A DNA stretch of 64,000 nt from Epiperipatus broadwayi (GCA_028023455.1 JAQFVV010012394.1:20480353-20544352), one strand, 5' to 3'. Positions 1 through 12,600 are shown, counted from the first letter of the stretch. Translations and numbers: made by a program. The notes: a model not told the origin generated them from the letters alone.

Positions 1-1596
1 TTTTTAGTTGGCTTAAATGTGAATAAGTCATTGTAAATGTGTAAGTCCTATATTTGAGCTTTGCTAATTATCAGGATAAAATATGATAAAAGTTTATTTA
101 GACATAAATAGACAATATACATATCTTATCACTCTGTCATCACTGGATTGGTAAACTAACATTATTATTATTATTGAGTATGCTAAATATTCATAAAAGG
201 GAGACTACTTATATGAAGGTTATTATCAGTGTATGAATGCATTGATAAATGAGAACTTTTTGATAATTAAATAATAGAAAATTTATTTTAATCTGTTGGA
301 TTATTTTTCTTTAATCCAATTGAATATATTTTTATAAAACATTATGTAAATTTTTAATCCTTCTGTTATAAAATGTTTGAATAAGTAAAGTTGTGAAAAC
401 CTTTGTCTATATGGACTCAAAAATAGAATATTAGTAATTTTGTATTTGTTTTCTGGTAGAATAAATATTTGTTTTTGTTATTTAAGAAATTTCTCATAGT
501 CATTTGTTCATATCATTCCACATATCAACCAGAAATCATTTCATTTATGAATAAAATTCAAATGCTTATAAAATATTATAAATTATTTTAAAAAAACTAA
601 TAAGAGTCACTTTATTAAGAAAAATGTATTTTGCTTAATAAAGAATGATAATTTGATTTATTACTTTGGATCAATTTGACTAATTTCATTTTCTATTTCA
701 TATCACTGTACATGCTTATTTTAAAAATTATTTTCATATTTGAAGACCATATTTATTATTATATTATGAAATTCAATTTTACAAGGACCTAGTTCATATT
801 TAAAAGATTTTTAAATAAATTTATTCTGGGATATTTAGAATGGCTATTAAATTCCTTATCCATTTTTAATATTTGAGTGTAATCCTAGATTATTCATTAT
901 CTTATTCTAAAATTAAGAGATCATGTTTTGTGTTATTTAAGTTAGTAATCATATTGTTATTATCATAATTATAATAAGACATTAGTTTAGGAGAAGTGAA
1001 TGTCTTATTTATTTTATTAACAAGATTTTTATTCAACATTGAATAAATCTGAAGAGTCAAAAAGAATTTATTTTAGAATTTATGAGATCATGTTACCCTA
1101 AGATACCCTCATTTATTTAACAAACCATATTATTTAAATTATTTTGATAATGAAGAAAGTACATTCAAAGATGGATTTTAAGTGTCATAGATTTTAAAGA
1201 ACATTTAAAATTTTATAAGAATTAAATAATGTCTTTTAACTGATCAAAGCAATGAGATGCTTAGAAAATACTAAAAAAATGGATTAATTGGTATTTGTAT
1301 TAGGCGTCTTAAGAAGAAAGAAATTTAAATGTAACCTTAATGGCATATATTCACAATATTAAGATTGTTTTATGGATGCTGTAGTGAGTTGAGATTTCTC
1401 CTTCTATCAGTAGAATGACTTTGTATTTTCATAATATTTTATTATAAATGTTTCTCCTGTATATCTTTTTATTACAACATATGGCGTTTATTTTATAAAC
1501 CCACTGACTTTAGCTATTACATTACAATTTTAGTTTTAAATTGATAAAAAATCAAGTCAGATGACCTAATTTTAATAAAGCTCCTATTTACAAATA
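1..1596. other. A+T-rich stretch without recognised gene
   Basis: No ORF, tRNA-like box, inverted repeat or transposon motif that I can recognise. Composition is very A+T-rich with many short homopolymer runs, as expected for an intron or intergenic spacer. Confidence 0.6.
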
Positions 1597-1650
1597 TTAT
1601 ATATAGAGTAAGTTAAAAACAAACTCTTATGAAGCTTCAAAAATACCCTC

Positions 1651-1692
1651 AACCTCAGACCGCGGTTTCTGCCTCTAGCGTCATCAGTGAGG
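1651..1692 (-). ncRNA. Hammerhead-ribozyme-like core, left arm
   Basis: Read on the minus strand from 1692 to 1651: a short stem I strand ACCTCA, the invariant CTGATGA (1687-1681), an 11-base stem II region, GAAA, a two-base stem III (AC with GT) closed by the tetraloop CGCG, the cleavage-site trinucleotide GTC (1660-1658), then TGAGGT, which pairs with the first strand. This is the order of a minimal type I hammerhead with short stem III. The base pair next to GAAA (positions 10.1/11.1) is C with A, a mismatch, so activity may be weak or lost. No tertiary-contact loops could be judged. Confidence 0.55.
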
Positions 1693-1740
1693 TGCTAGGG
1701 AATAAAAATACTAGAACTAGTCCAGCATTTATCAATGCCT

Positions 1741-1784
1741 AACCTCACTGATGACGCTAGAGGCAGAAACCGCAGTCTGAGGTT
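1741..1784 (+). ncRNA. Hammerhead-ribozyme-like core, right arm
   Basis: Stem I strand AACCTCA (1741-1747), CTGATGA (1748-1754), stem II region (1755-1765), GAAA (1766-1769), a two-base stem III with loop CGCA, cleavage site GTC (1775-1777), then TGAGGTT (1778-1784), which pairs over all seven bases with the first strand. All core nucleotides of the hammerhead consensus are present except that the stem II closing pair is C with A. The same A occurs in the left-arm copy, so it predates the duplication or was copied with it. Confidence 0.6.
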
Positions 1785-1838
1785 GAGGGTATTTTTGAAG
1801 CTTCATAAGAGTTTGTTTTTAACTTACTCTATATATAA

Positions 1839-3049
1839 TTTTAGTTTTATCTAACATGAAGCATTGTTGTTGAACTTATTTTTTCTTTATTTAGTTTACA
1901 GTTTGGCTTGCCTATCTTGTTATATTGATTTCTGAGGGTGTGAGAATCATTATGGCTTTTTGTGGCTTTTCATCACTCTCTTTCTCTCATTTTCAGAAGT
2001 TACAATATGTATATAGTGAATTGGTGACGGAGAAAGAGAGGTGGGGAAATATTCAACTTAATTACAAGGTGAATTAATTTATACATAATTCAATTAATTT
2101 TATATTATAATGTTTTTCATATTAATACAGTTATCCTGATTGTATTTATATGTCTCGGTGCTTACACCTTAGATGTATTACTAGTATTAGAACTCAGATA
2201 CTGTATATTGCAGCTGGGTGATACACGGTGAGTGATTGTTTTATACGTAGTCGATTTTCAATCCACTCATTGTTTTTCAATATGGACTAAAGTGAAATTA
2301 GCCCCTCGCATTGTGAAGGGTAGAATTTTTAAAAATAAATTCGAGTTTATCGTTCTTGAGTAAGAAAATCAGCCTGCATCCTTTTTTAACACATCAACAA
2401 AATGCTCTCAAGATAAATTCTATAGAAAAAAAAAATTGGTATTAGGAGAAAATGAGATATTTTTAAATGAAGTGATTGATGTATTTTCAGAAAGGAACCA
2501 AGCAATTGTTGTTGATTCTAAAAATCTCTAATACCAAGAAAAGTACAATATAAATTGATGACAAGCTTTGATATAATACTATCACAGACTACTTATTAAT
2601 AAATCTGATGATGAATGACCTCAGCTTCTGGCACAGGTGTGCACATACCTGGATGATTATGTGCACCAGATCTTTGTTTATGGTTAGAAAAGAAAAGAGA
2701 TGAATTGCACGACAAAAGGTTTTATAATTATTTAACTACAGTTTATATTTTCAAGGTTCAAATATCACATTAGGGATAGCAGCCAGTAAAAAGTAGTTAC
2801 ACATGGAATTAATTATAAGTGAAGTTATTAAATTCTTAATCCAAAAAAAATAATAATAAAACAACTTATTTATATATGTAAAAAGAATTAGGGATTCTCC
2901 ATAAAATTTTAAAAATACAGTTATAAGATTATAAAATGTTAATCAACTTTCTGGATGTCATACTATGAAATCTTCTATTGTAAAATATCTTCATTAAACT
3001 AGATATGTCAAATGAAAAAACAATGCAAGATTTCCTAAAAGGGTATTTA
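1839..3049. other. No recognised feature
   Basis: A+T-rich, with mixed short words around 2100-2400 that are slightly richer in G+C but give no open frame, repeat match or splice-bounded exon that I could defend. Confidence 0.5.
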
Positions 3050-3263
3050 TGGTTTAGTGCAATGGTAGAAGGTTGGAGGGTGAAATATTTTAGGGTAAAT
3101 TCTGAGCAATAAAGCCATTCAAATATTTTACTCTGTGATGTTTAGCATAGTGGTCAATGTCAGCATCTAGAATGTGGGTCTTAGGACTGATTTCAGTTGT
3201 GGTATTTCCAACAAGCAAACTAACTCTTATGAATTTTGGAACAATAAATCCATTTAAATAATT
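3050..3263 (+). repeat. Two adjacent SINE D copies (tRNA-like head)
   Basis: Family D is a short tRNA-like repeat: a head resembling GGTTTAGTGCAATGGTAGAG, a degenerate B-box area, then a conserved end 'gagcaataaagccatttaaat'-like. The first copy (3050-3125) is internally deleted; the second (3143-3263) is nearly full length, beginning at 'tttagcatagtgg' and ending 'caataaatccatttaaat'. The end of every copy keeps an AATAAA hexamer. Confidence 0.55.
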
Positions 3264-4149
3264 TTTATGGGGAGTTTGATCATTGTTTTCATGGGAGAGA
3301 TAAACCCCATTTATGCCATAAAGATTAACACAAAGTCCTGTTAAAAAGTACAATATTGACTGATTTCATTAGGAATATATGATGGCAAATAAAATACATT
3401 GGAAACTGCAATCATGCATAGAGTTGAAATATTTCAGTAAGAAAATATTTTTTGCAGAATAAGTTAATAGATAGCATCATCACCATAACAAAGTATAAAA
3501 TAAACAGAATTATGGACCAGTATGTTCTATATGTGGATATACTTTTGGTTCATAGATTGGTTTGTATAGTTATGAAAAAACTTATTCATTATTACTGTTG
3601 CCAATTAATTAAGAATATACTATAAAAGATAAATATATATTTTAAAATATCTAACAATGAAAAAACACTCTTCTAGTATTCAATGATGATTCTTGAGGAC
3701 AACTGATGGGTAAAGAAGCACAAAAAGTTAAACTCAACCATTCATCTCTGGAAAATCTCTATATGTCAAAGAATAAAATGATGCCAAAGATTTACAACCA
3801 GATATTGTAATCTCAGAAAGCAATAATAATACTGTTAAATATCAACTACATATACTTAACAAATTGAATTGCTTTTGCCTGCTAAAAAAACTTAAAACCC
3901 AAATCTCAGCCAATCCAAAAACAAAAATTTAGAATCTAAATAATTCATTTCAAATGTTATGTACCATAAATATGCTAAAAAAAAAAAAAATCAGAAACAA
4001 AAATTTATAGAACACCAGGAATGTGTTGAGGAAATATAAAATTAACCAATCTTCTACAGAAACAGACCTAGCTGACCATTCGGAAAATTTAGTGTTCTGT
4101 GCAGTAAGATTATTCTAGAAACCGTTAGAGGGGCAAAAACTCCCCTCAG

Positions 4150-4265
4150 GACATTCCTGAATGTATAGGTAAAAAAATGATGTCCTGTTACTTCTGGTCC
4201 CGAAAGACTGAAAATTGGTGGAATTTGAAGAAGTCTTCAACCGAAGAAGATAAGAACTGCAATGG
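4150..4265 (+). other. Candidate orphan coding exon
   Basis: A 116-base stretch preceded by a pyrimidine-rich acceptor (CTCCCCTCAG) and followed by a donor-like GTAATG. It is open in one frame only across its whole length, coding about 38 residues with polar character and several aromatic residues (CYFWSRKTENWW at roughly residues 13-24), ending in phase 2. Base composition is richer in G+C than the flanks. An opposite-strand ORF of 61 codons covers the same area and is the alternative reading. I recognise no family; a hairpin GAGGGG / CCCCTC lies over the acceptor. Treat as a prediction only. Confidence 0.2.
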
Positions 4266-4766
4266 GTAATGTGAAGTCTCATAATAACTAAACGGAGCAT
4301 ATAACAAAACTTATAAATTGTTATAATTCGAATATTTAACCGTGTCGTGAACTAACTATTTCCTATTGCCATTACACATTATTATCGTTATTATTAATGA
4401 TTGTGTTTGTAAAGAATAAATATATATATATGTATATCACCTCAACCTGTTTGTATTTTATTAATTTATTGCTTTTCAGACGAACTAGAGCTTCCCTGAA
4501 AAGCACTTAAATAAGCTAAATAGGGTCGAATCATTAAAATTTACCTTGACTATAGCTTCTCATGCTTTCATAAACAATGCCAATTTGCCAAAAATAATAT
4601 TTTATGATGAATTCAAGCATGATTCTCTGGAGCAGGTAGACCCCCGTCTACATTATAAGAATTATGTCAATGTGTAATGCCAATTGTTTTCATTGGAAAG
4701 ATATAGTCAAGAATAGAATATATTGGAAAGCTTCAATTATATATGGTGTTGAAATATTTCAGAGAT

Positions 4767-4842
4767 AACCATTGCGCTATTACTAACAGTAATATTTAAA
4801 TAAAGTTAAATTTTTTTTAAAGATAGTCCAATATATAAATAC
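4767..4842 (+). repeat. Truncated SINE A tail
   Basis: Matches the tail of family A: GCTATTACTAACAG, then ATATTTAAATAAAGTTAAAT, then AGTCCAATATATAAATAC. About 50 internal bases found in the other copies are missing. Confidence 0.6.
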
Positions 4843-7830
4843 AATTAAAACACTACCACCACAAACCTTCAGAAAAATTAATTTATAATTTATGGATTTT
4901 CTTATTGTACATATGTTAATAGTATTGTGGGCTGTAAAATAGTTATAAAATTAAAAAAAAAAAACAATTCTAGCGCTAGTAAATTACTATCTTTCCCATA
5001 AACACTTGCGAAAAAAAAAACTCCCTCAAAATTGATTTAGTCAGTGAATTTATTCATTCCCAAATTGATTAACTTTCTCATTGAACTGTAAGAAAAACTC
5101 ATTTATTTCATTATTATTACTTTTTACAAAGATGTAAAACTTCTAATTTTTTATTGTTTTTTTTTTTTTCAATTTGATAACTTAAAAGTTTGAGGTAATA
5201 ATTTTCTCAGAGCAAAGAATGAAAAAGAAAATCATTAATCATAGAGAATATGATAATACTGATGTCAGTTTAATTTCACAGTTCAAATGCTTCAGCAAAC
5301 TAAAAATATTTTTATTAAGAGTTAAAAAAATTGTAAGGATAAAACTGAAGTGTTTTATACATCTTCAAAGATGTGTAAAATGTTGATTACATTCTCGCGT
5401 CATTTTCTAAATTAACGTTTCAACTTCCACCAATGTAATAAAGAGTACAATTAATTATCTTGTTTTATGATATGTCATAAATAAATGCCAAAAATAATGT
5501 TTCCACTTGATTTATTTTAGGTGGAAAGAAATAATCGTCAGAGTTATTTGGATTTAAATGACGTTTTACGGTTTCTAAATTATTTTGACCGTTGATTTAA
5601 AAAATGCTTCCATATGCGTAAATTTAAATATTAAAAACTGCGTGATTTATTGCAGTGAGACGATGATGGACCTTAGACCCCAAGGTTCACAAATAATTAT
5701 CGAGTGACTTTGTGGCTCAGGAATTCATAGGAAATTCGAGTATCAGAACTTATATCCTAGAATCTGAGACTTAAATCATGTAGGAAAGATCATGGATTTG
5801 ATTTTATCCTTCTGGTACGTGAATATCTTATGAATTCCCAAGCAACAAACCATTCATTTTTTATTTACAGAATTCAGGTGCTCACAGTTTCTCATTTCTG
5901 TATTTCTCTTTTAATTCTACTACTCTGGAAGAAAAGTCAAGCTATTTTATTCAATGAAAATTATTTCAATATGTTAAAGGCTTAGTTTGAACCCCCATCT
6001 CATCTGACATAGCTGTTATTTAAAAGCATTGCCAGCTGATTAATGCATTTCTTATTTCAATACTATCCAACCTTAAGTAACCTAAAGGTCACATTAAAAA
6101 ATATCTATGGGTTACATCCAAAATAATAAATACAATGCATACCATTAATAATAGACAAACTATAAATAAAGATAACTAATCATGTGCACATTCACTGTGA
6201 ATTCTCATGGCATTGTGTTGATAAAAGTAGTGCAAGAGTGCTACTTTGACACATATTTGAAAGATATGTGAATATACAGAGACATAAAAATACCAGATAA
6301 TAATATCAGCATCAAGATTATTGATTAGTGATAGAATTGAAATATCAAGCATTTATTTCAAATTGTTATTTATTCACTTTAAAAAAAATCAAAACCTCTA
6401 GATACAGCCACACACAGCTCATGAGCTATGCTTTAGATAGCTCTTTATTTTTAGGAGTTTGCCACTTGGAAGTTTAAATTTATCAGATTAAGGCTTAATT
6501 ATATTGGTTATGAAATACATGGGTACTGAGAACAAAAAAGTTTCACGAGCAAACTGCTGCCATATAGTGTTAGCTTGAGTCATTAATATATGAGTTGTAG
6601 TATTTATTAAATCCTTATTCACTCTTTTCCTATTCATATTGCCAGATTCGTTTTTGGTTTTCAGTAATGATGAGTTTTGGATCTGCATTTAATGTATCTG
6701 GATTTTATATGGCTACAATGCATTTTCATCAACTTTTCACTCTTTTTTGTACTACAGGTCTGAAATTCAAAAACATTTGAATGTTTTGAATCCAAGCCAA
6801 CTTGTTCACATACTTATACAGTTGATACTGGTTTTGTATCTATATATTTTAATGCCCTCCATTTTTTAAATAATTGTAAAAAAACCCACATATGGACACA
6901 TCATTAGGTAAATAAATTTTGTTAAGAAAATGATGAAAAATGATTGATCAAAATATATTGGTTAGACACTAAGATGGAAACTGGCATTTACATGAATAAA
7001 CTAAAGAAGATGTATGGCGTATGTTTGGTCTTTAGTAAAATATATAGATGTAGATAAATTAATAAAGCATAAAACAACAGAAAAGTTCTCATTTGACTAC
7101 AGATGATTATGGAATGAACATCAAAAGGTGAATAACAATTTTATCCTATTCAGATAAGAATCTATGACTCAGAACCTGAACTAAGATTTAAGTATTTTAC
7201 CAATTATTTAGAAGGATTCATGACTTTTTTCTAATTTACTAACAGTAATATCTGAATAACTATCTTTTTTTCAGACTTACCTTCAACTAATGGACTAGTT
7301 TGGATTCCTTTAATTGGATTGAAAAATTCATCACAGTAGATCAATGAATATATGAATAGATATGATGTATCCAATAACAGAAACAGGTTATATGTGATGA
7401 TGCTCAATAAATTTGATTGCTCTATTATGGAAGGAGATCTGGCTATAAATAATCAGTTCAGTTGGAAGTAAAGTCAGATAACAACAATTATCTATCAGAG
7501 GTGAATGGCAGAATGCATGGTGTTCACTATATTGTTAAGGCAGTGAAATAAGTTCATGCTAGAATTGGAAGCTGCTAGATCATAAATTAAATATAAGGCA
7601 AGTGGTCACAGAACAGCTAAAAGTGTCACATATCTACACATGAAACAAGATATGGTACAGTTGGAAGTGATAGGTAAATATAAAAGGGTACTTGAAGTCA
7701 CTTTTTTCAATAGTTACATTGCAATCAAATGCTATACCTCACCACTGATATTAGCCATACAGTATAGAAAACGTATATATTTGTAAATATATTGTATCAC
7801 CAAAAATAAGAATTAATTGTAGTAATTGTA
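4843..7830. other. Mostly unrecognised; degenerate SINE D near 5655-5862
   Basis: Long A+T-rich stretch. 5655-5862 has tRNA-like wording and two 'cttatgaattcc'/'caagcaacaaaccatt' ends resembling SINE D, but very diverged. 7280-7680 has a run of coding-like words broken by stops in all frames; I could not tie it to a family. Nothing else supportable. Confidence 0.4.
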
Positions 7831-8330
7831 TTTTTATATTGGACTATTTCCATCATCTAATATGTGTGTTGAATGTCTTTAGAACAATTTAATTTTATTT
7901 AAATATTCCAAATACTTTCAACTGTTAGTAATATCACAGCAAACAGATTAATATATGCACTAATTGTTAGTAATATCACAGCAAACAGGTTATTATATGC
8001 ACTGTGATATTACTAACAGTTGGTGCATATACTAACCTGTTTGCTGTGATATTATTAACAATTAGTGCATATAGTAACCTGTTTGCTGTGATATTACTAA
8101 CAGTTGTTTGCTGTGATATTACTAACAGCTGGTGCATATACTAACCTGTTTGTTGTGATATTACTAACAGTTGTTTGCTGTGATATTACTAACAGTTGGT
8201 GCATATACTAACCTGTTTGCTGTGATATTATTAACAGTTGAAAGTATTTGGAATATTTAAATAAAATTAAATTGTTCTAAAGACATTCAACACACATATT
8301 AGATGATGGAAATAGTCCAATATAAAAATA
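7831..8330. repeat. Head-to-head SINE A tails with amplified 42/21-bp units
   Basis: The outer arms (about 7831-7985 and 8135-8330) are reverse complements of each other and both match the SINE A tail: TTGGACTATTTCCATCATCT at the left, its complement at the right. Between them the segment TGTGATATTACTAACAG + TTGGTGCATATACTAACC + TGTTTGC is repeated: two units in minus orientation (7918-8000), then four ~42-bp units in plus orientation interleaved with two 21-bp short units that lack the GTGCATATACTAACC part (8002-8240). So it is both a palindrome and a tandem array. Confidence 0.85.
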
Positions 8331-8796
8331 CATCCAGAATACCATCATCACAAGTCTTCAGAAAGACATTGTAGTAATCTATTTTTTTCTAATATATTTA
8401 TAAAAAGTAAAAACAATTAAAAAAAGTTTCTTTTTTTAAAATTTTGCTGATAAAAAGAATAATGATGATTTTTATCACATTTATCATTTCTACCAATATC
8501 AAATCAATAATAGATATTCTTAGATTATTATTATCAAGACATCTCTCACTTAAGAAATGTATATTGTAATTCAGTCTTTTAAATTTTTTTCTCAGAACAA
8601 TGTAATTCAAAATAAATACATACAAATGTATATAAAGAAAAGCTTGGTTTAATACTTTAACAGCATTGCATGCGTTCGACTAATTGGCAGTCCTATTCAC
8701 AGCAATAATTATCCAAGAAGCTTCTGTCATTTATAAAAGAATAAACAAGAGTGAAGATTTGCATAAAATTTGAATATAGGATGTAAATAAGTTAAT

Positions 8797-9600
8797 TTAA
8801 ACGAGCCACTTTTTTGATAGGGGGATGCAGGATTCTTTTTTGTTGATTGTGTGTGTGTTGTTGGTAATATACCGGGCCTCTTTCATTTTACATTTAGCAT
8901 TTCTTTTGGAGCAGATAATGCTGATAGATGTAGGGTCAAAGCTGTGACCATGTTTAGACTCATGCTCAAGGAAAATAGATTTAACCATCACATTACTGCT
9001 TTCCTGAAGGTTTTGTGATGATGGTGTTTTAGTTGTATATTGGACTATTTCCATCAACTAATATGAGTATTGAATGTCTTGAGAAAAATTTAACTGAAGA
9101 GAGAAGAATAATACCTCTCAAAACATTGTGCACATACTAACCTGTGTGCTATTACTAACAGTTCAATGTATTTGGAATATTTAAATAAAGTTAAATTTTT
9201 CTAAAGACATTCACTATTCATATTGGATGATGGAAATAGTCCAATATATAAATACAATGTTCATATTAGTCTTAGTTCGATTGTATTGCTATCTGTGCTG
9301 TAGGGGCAGCCTGTCATTTGTATTGTTAATTAGGTGATTCAAGGTGGGAGGAATGCAAAGGCCAACCCTATATGTTTCAGCACACATTTTGTTTATATGG
9401 TGGCTCCCGGGTATATATGAAAATGATATCCAGGATTTTCCATTAGTTTGAATAGATCTGTTCTGATATCCAGGATTTTTTATTAATTTGAATAGATCTG
9501 TTCCTAATTTTAGTCTGAAATCTTTTAATGATTTAGATGAGGGCTGAATCTTTGTATCCAATGTTATGTAAATCATTGATATATGTTTCAATATTAGTTT
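8797..9600 (-). pseudogene. Penelope-like element remnant, split by SINE A
   Basis: Two minus-strand pieces belong together. The 5' piece (9600-9290) codes about 100 residues ending in PTLNHLINNTNDRLPLQHR, resembling the linker between reverse transcriptase and GIY-YIG in PLEs. The 3' piece (9040-8797) codes LEHESKHGHSFD, a downstream Glu-Ala, and TINKKE, the pattern of the C-terminal end of a PLE GIY-YIG endonuclease. The catalytic GIY-YIG start is missing where the SINE A segment (9036-9262) sits. Within the 5' piece a 38-base segment is tandemly duplicated (from about 9426). The family call is by pattern only and less sure than for the 45.9-kb PLE; the RT domain itself is absent. Confidence 0.45.
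9036..9262. repeat. Inverted SINE A tail pair
   Basis: 9036-9095 is a minus-strand SINE A end (TTGGACTATTTCCATC). 9096-9262 is a longer plus-strand copy starting in the central hammerhead-like region (GAAGAGAGAAGAATAATACC, CTCTC, AAAACATTG) and running to AATAGTCCAATATATAAATA. Same head-to-head arrangement as at 7.83, 23.2 and 34.4 kb. Confidence 0.8.
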
Positions 9601-12600
9601 TTCGATCAGATTGGAATTTACAAAGATAATAGTTTTTGTATAAAAATGCTTTTTCAGCCAGCAAATTTATGAGCTTTTAGATACATAATTATTGTGAAGT
9701 GATGGAGAAAAAGTTAAAATATAGCTTTTCTTAAAACTACAGATTTATTTTTGCCATTAGCATTTACAAATATCTATTAATATTCATAATAATAATAATA
9801 TGTATTACCAACTATATTATACATTTCTATTTAAATTTTTCTCCACCATCATAAAAGATCAAATTCTGAAGCATAAAGCTCTAGGATTGACTTGAGTTTT
9901 AGCACTTCTATATTCGTTCTTTTTTGTCTTCCAAATAAGAAAGCCATTCATTTATTTTTAAAAGACTTTGAAGATTTATGAAAGAATTTAACAATAAGGT
10001 AAGTAAAGACAACCGTGAACTGGCCAGGGAAGTTCCAGAGGATAGAAAAGATCAGTAGAAAGCAATTTAAATAAAGAAATGAAAGATACAATTTAAATTT
10101 ATGAAGAATGAAAGCTCCAGAAAATAATGAAAAAAGTATAACGATTTAATAAATGTAATAAGTGCACTTATATGAAACTATTGAAATGGTCTATTTTGTC
10201 ACATATCCTATTTCACCTACTATGTCCCATACTAGCTTTAAACCCCATCAAGTGCATGTGTGTTGACATATCTGTCAATTTAATTAAAGGTACATATATG
10301 TAAACATCCTTACATATGTATTAGCACACTTATATATATATGCAAGTGTAAACTGTAGTGTATAATAGATTTAGTAAGGTTACAGTGCAATTATATGTAA
10401 ATTTTTAAATCTTTAATTTGTTATAAATTTATGTATATCAATTTAACACATTATTTGGCTTAAGAAATATATATATATCAATTTAGAAGTTTCTAAATTT
10501 TAAAACAGTTCCCATTAAAAGAAATCAAGCCTCATGCATCTATTTAAAATTGCATATAGGTTAAATGTTAACTTTAAAAATAACAAATTTTAATGTACAC
10601 CTTAGTGAAAGCAAATACAATCATGCAGCCCTATTTTCTATTCACTTGGGGATTTCCTTTGCTTTTTAAGATGAAAGTGTCTGATTATAAAATTTAATAA
10701 CAAAAGAGCTAAATTTAACAAGCTAATAGGTTTTAATGCTGCAGACTTGGCTTGTAGAAAAATATAGTTGAGGGTAAACATATAGTATATAAACTCCATA
10801 TTTCAGCATTAAAGGACAAGTAAATTGCCACAGGAAGTTACATCCATCAGAATTTTGATATGAGTGGCTAAGAAGGCCACCAATTTGCCATCTTCCTATT
10901 GAGGAATGGTGATCTCCAGCCCACACTGCATGATACCAAATTAATCATAACTGAAATGATAAATAAGTTCCACTATCAACTGCTGCCATGGAAGGACAAT
11001 GTGGATGAGAAACCATCCAGAGAAGTTCCAGTACCTATTTTAAATGCTGGACAACTCATCCTAGAAGATTGGTAATATTTCTTCACTGCAGAGCTCTATA
11101 AATCTCTATTATAATTTTTAATAAATTCCTTAAGCTAGCTATCTGTAATGAACATTCATAAAATTATTAATTCTCAATTAATTAAACTCTTGTAAAATAA
11201 AATCTCTAAATGTAACCATAATAATCTTGCCTATAAATATAAATGTAATTTTAAAATCATTTTCCTTAAAATGTAATAACTGTAATCAGTTATTATCTAA
11301 CCTTTTTCAAATCTGCAGCCATGCCTATTTTTCGATTTTAATTTTATTTTATTTTTAATTTATACGTTAGGATATGCCATAATTCAAGGTAGAGAATAAT
11401 AAACTGAGTACACCTTCAGGAGAGATGATTAGAAACTCTCCAGTGTAATTTTCTCATCGCTTTTTGGCTAATAGAAATCCTTTGAAATCTATTCTAAGAG
11501 ATAACAGCAGATCACTATGCACTCATTGTCATCTATGTTTAATTAGTTAATCTGTATTAATTTGTTTATTAAGGTTTGTAAATTATTATTATATTTCTTA
11601 GTCAGATAACAGCCAGGGATGATCCTTAAGGGCATATTTGTAAATGTCATAATACCTCAAATATGCTTTCTCCTCCCTAGTTTTATTATAAGAAAATATA
11701 CTCAGATTAAATATTTCTAATGTAGATTGCTACTAATTAACCTCTTTCTTAGCATCATTATGATATGCTATTTGTGAACTGGGTTGAGGTAGTTTCAGCA
11801 GAATGAAACTATAGATATTTATGTGCATTTTTAATTATCTTAAATACATATTCATATTATTTAAGCATTGTGAATGCATCTTTACTAAGCACAGAATTGT
11901 ATTATACCTTGCTATGCTTTCTTAAATGGGATCATGGTGATAGGGCAACCCCATTATTTATTTCAGTCAGCTATATTTTTAATACTGGAATACAAGGGTT
12001 CAGAATCATATTCAAAGCTGCTCCGACATATGAACTAATGTTCATTATTTTTGTGCTAGCACATCATCCAGTCGAAAGGTACCGAGTACATAGTACTGAA
12101 TTCCATAAATAACTGCACCTTCGTACCATGATCTCTGATTTAATATTTTAGCAACATAGTCTCAGATACCCATCTATGGTAACAAGTTCATGCCATCTCA
12201 TAGTTAGATTTCAGCATTAGTCTAAACATGGAATCTGGTTTACCTAGGGAATCTGTATTTTAAGTGTATTTATAGCTCATAAATAATATATTAGAATGAA
12301 TAAATTAATGTTTTTATTTGTATTATCCCAGTAATATTTAGTTTACCAGTAGCAAACCTTTAGAATAGTTTGGCATACCATATAGGCATGGGTCATAGCC
12401 TGCAGATAATTAATTATATAAATTGCATTATTATTAAGATGAGACCACTGTACTGTTATATGCCTCATCATTGTTGTCATGCATGTGTGCATAACTCCTG
12501 CCACCAATGCAAATTTTGTTAATTTATTTTATTAATCCATTGATTCTTATTTATTAAATATATTAAAATTATTAATGTTTAATGTGTTACCCACAACTTA

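Larger units (their letters stand above)
1597..1838. repeat. Near-perfect palindrome carrying hammerhead-like cores
   Basis: Two arms of about 95 bases (1597-1693 and 1743-1838) are reverse complements, with a single mismatch that I can see (the GACCGC / GACTGC position). A spacer of about 49 bases separates them. Each arm, read towards the outside of the element, contains a hammerhead-type core (annotated separately). The arms are more G+C-rich than the surroundings and share no similarity with the other foldbacks here. Known family context: Penelope-like elements carry hammerhead motifs in their pseudo-LTRs, which can be inverted. That this palindrome comes from such an element is inference. 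Confidence 0.9.

Noticed and set aside
2602-2640. CTGATGA as another hammerhead
   Set aside because: No GAAA or pairing stem follows at the right distance.
7918-8240. Regularly spaced repeats resembling a CRISPR array
   Set aside because: Units are contiguous SINE-tail derivatives without unique spacers, occur in both orientations, and the sequence is clearly eukaryotic.
11870-12112. 80-codon plus-strand ORF
   Set aside because: Reads smoothly but matches no family I know and has no splice or promoter context; left as unassigned.
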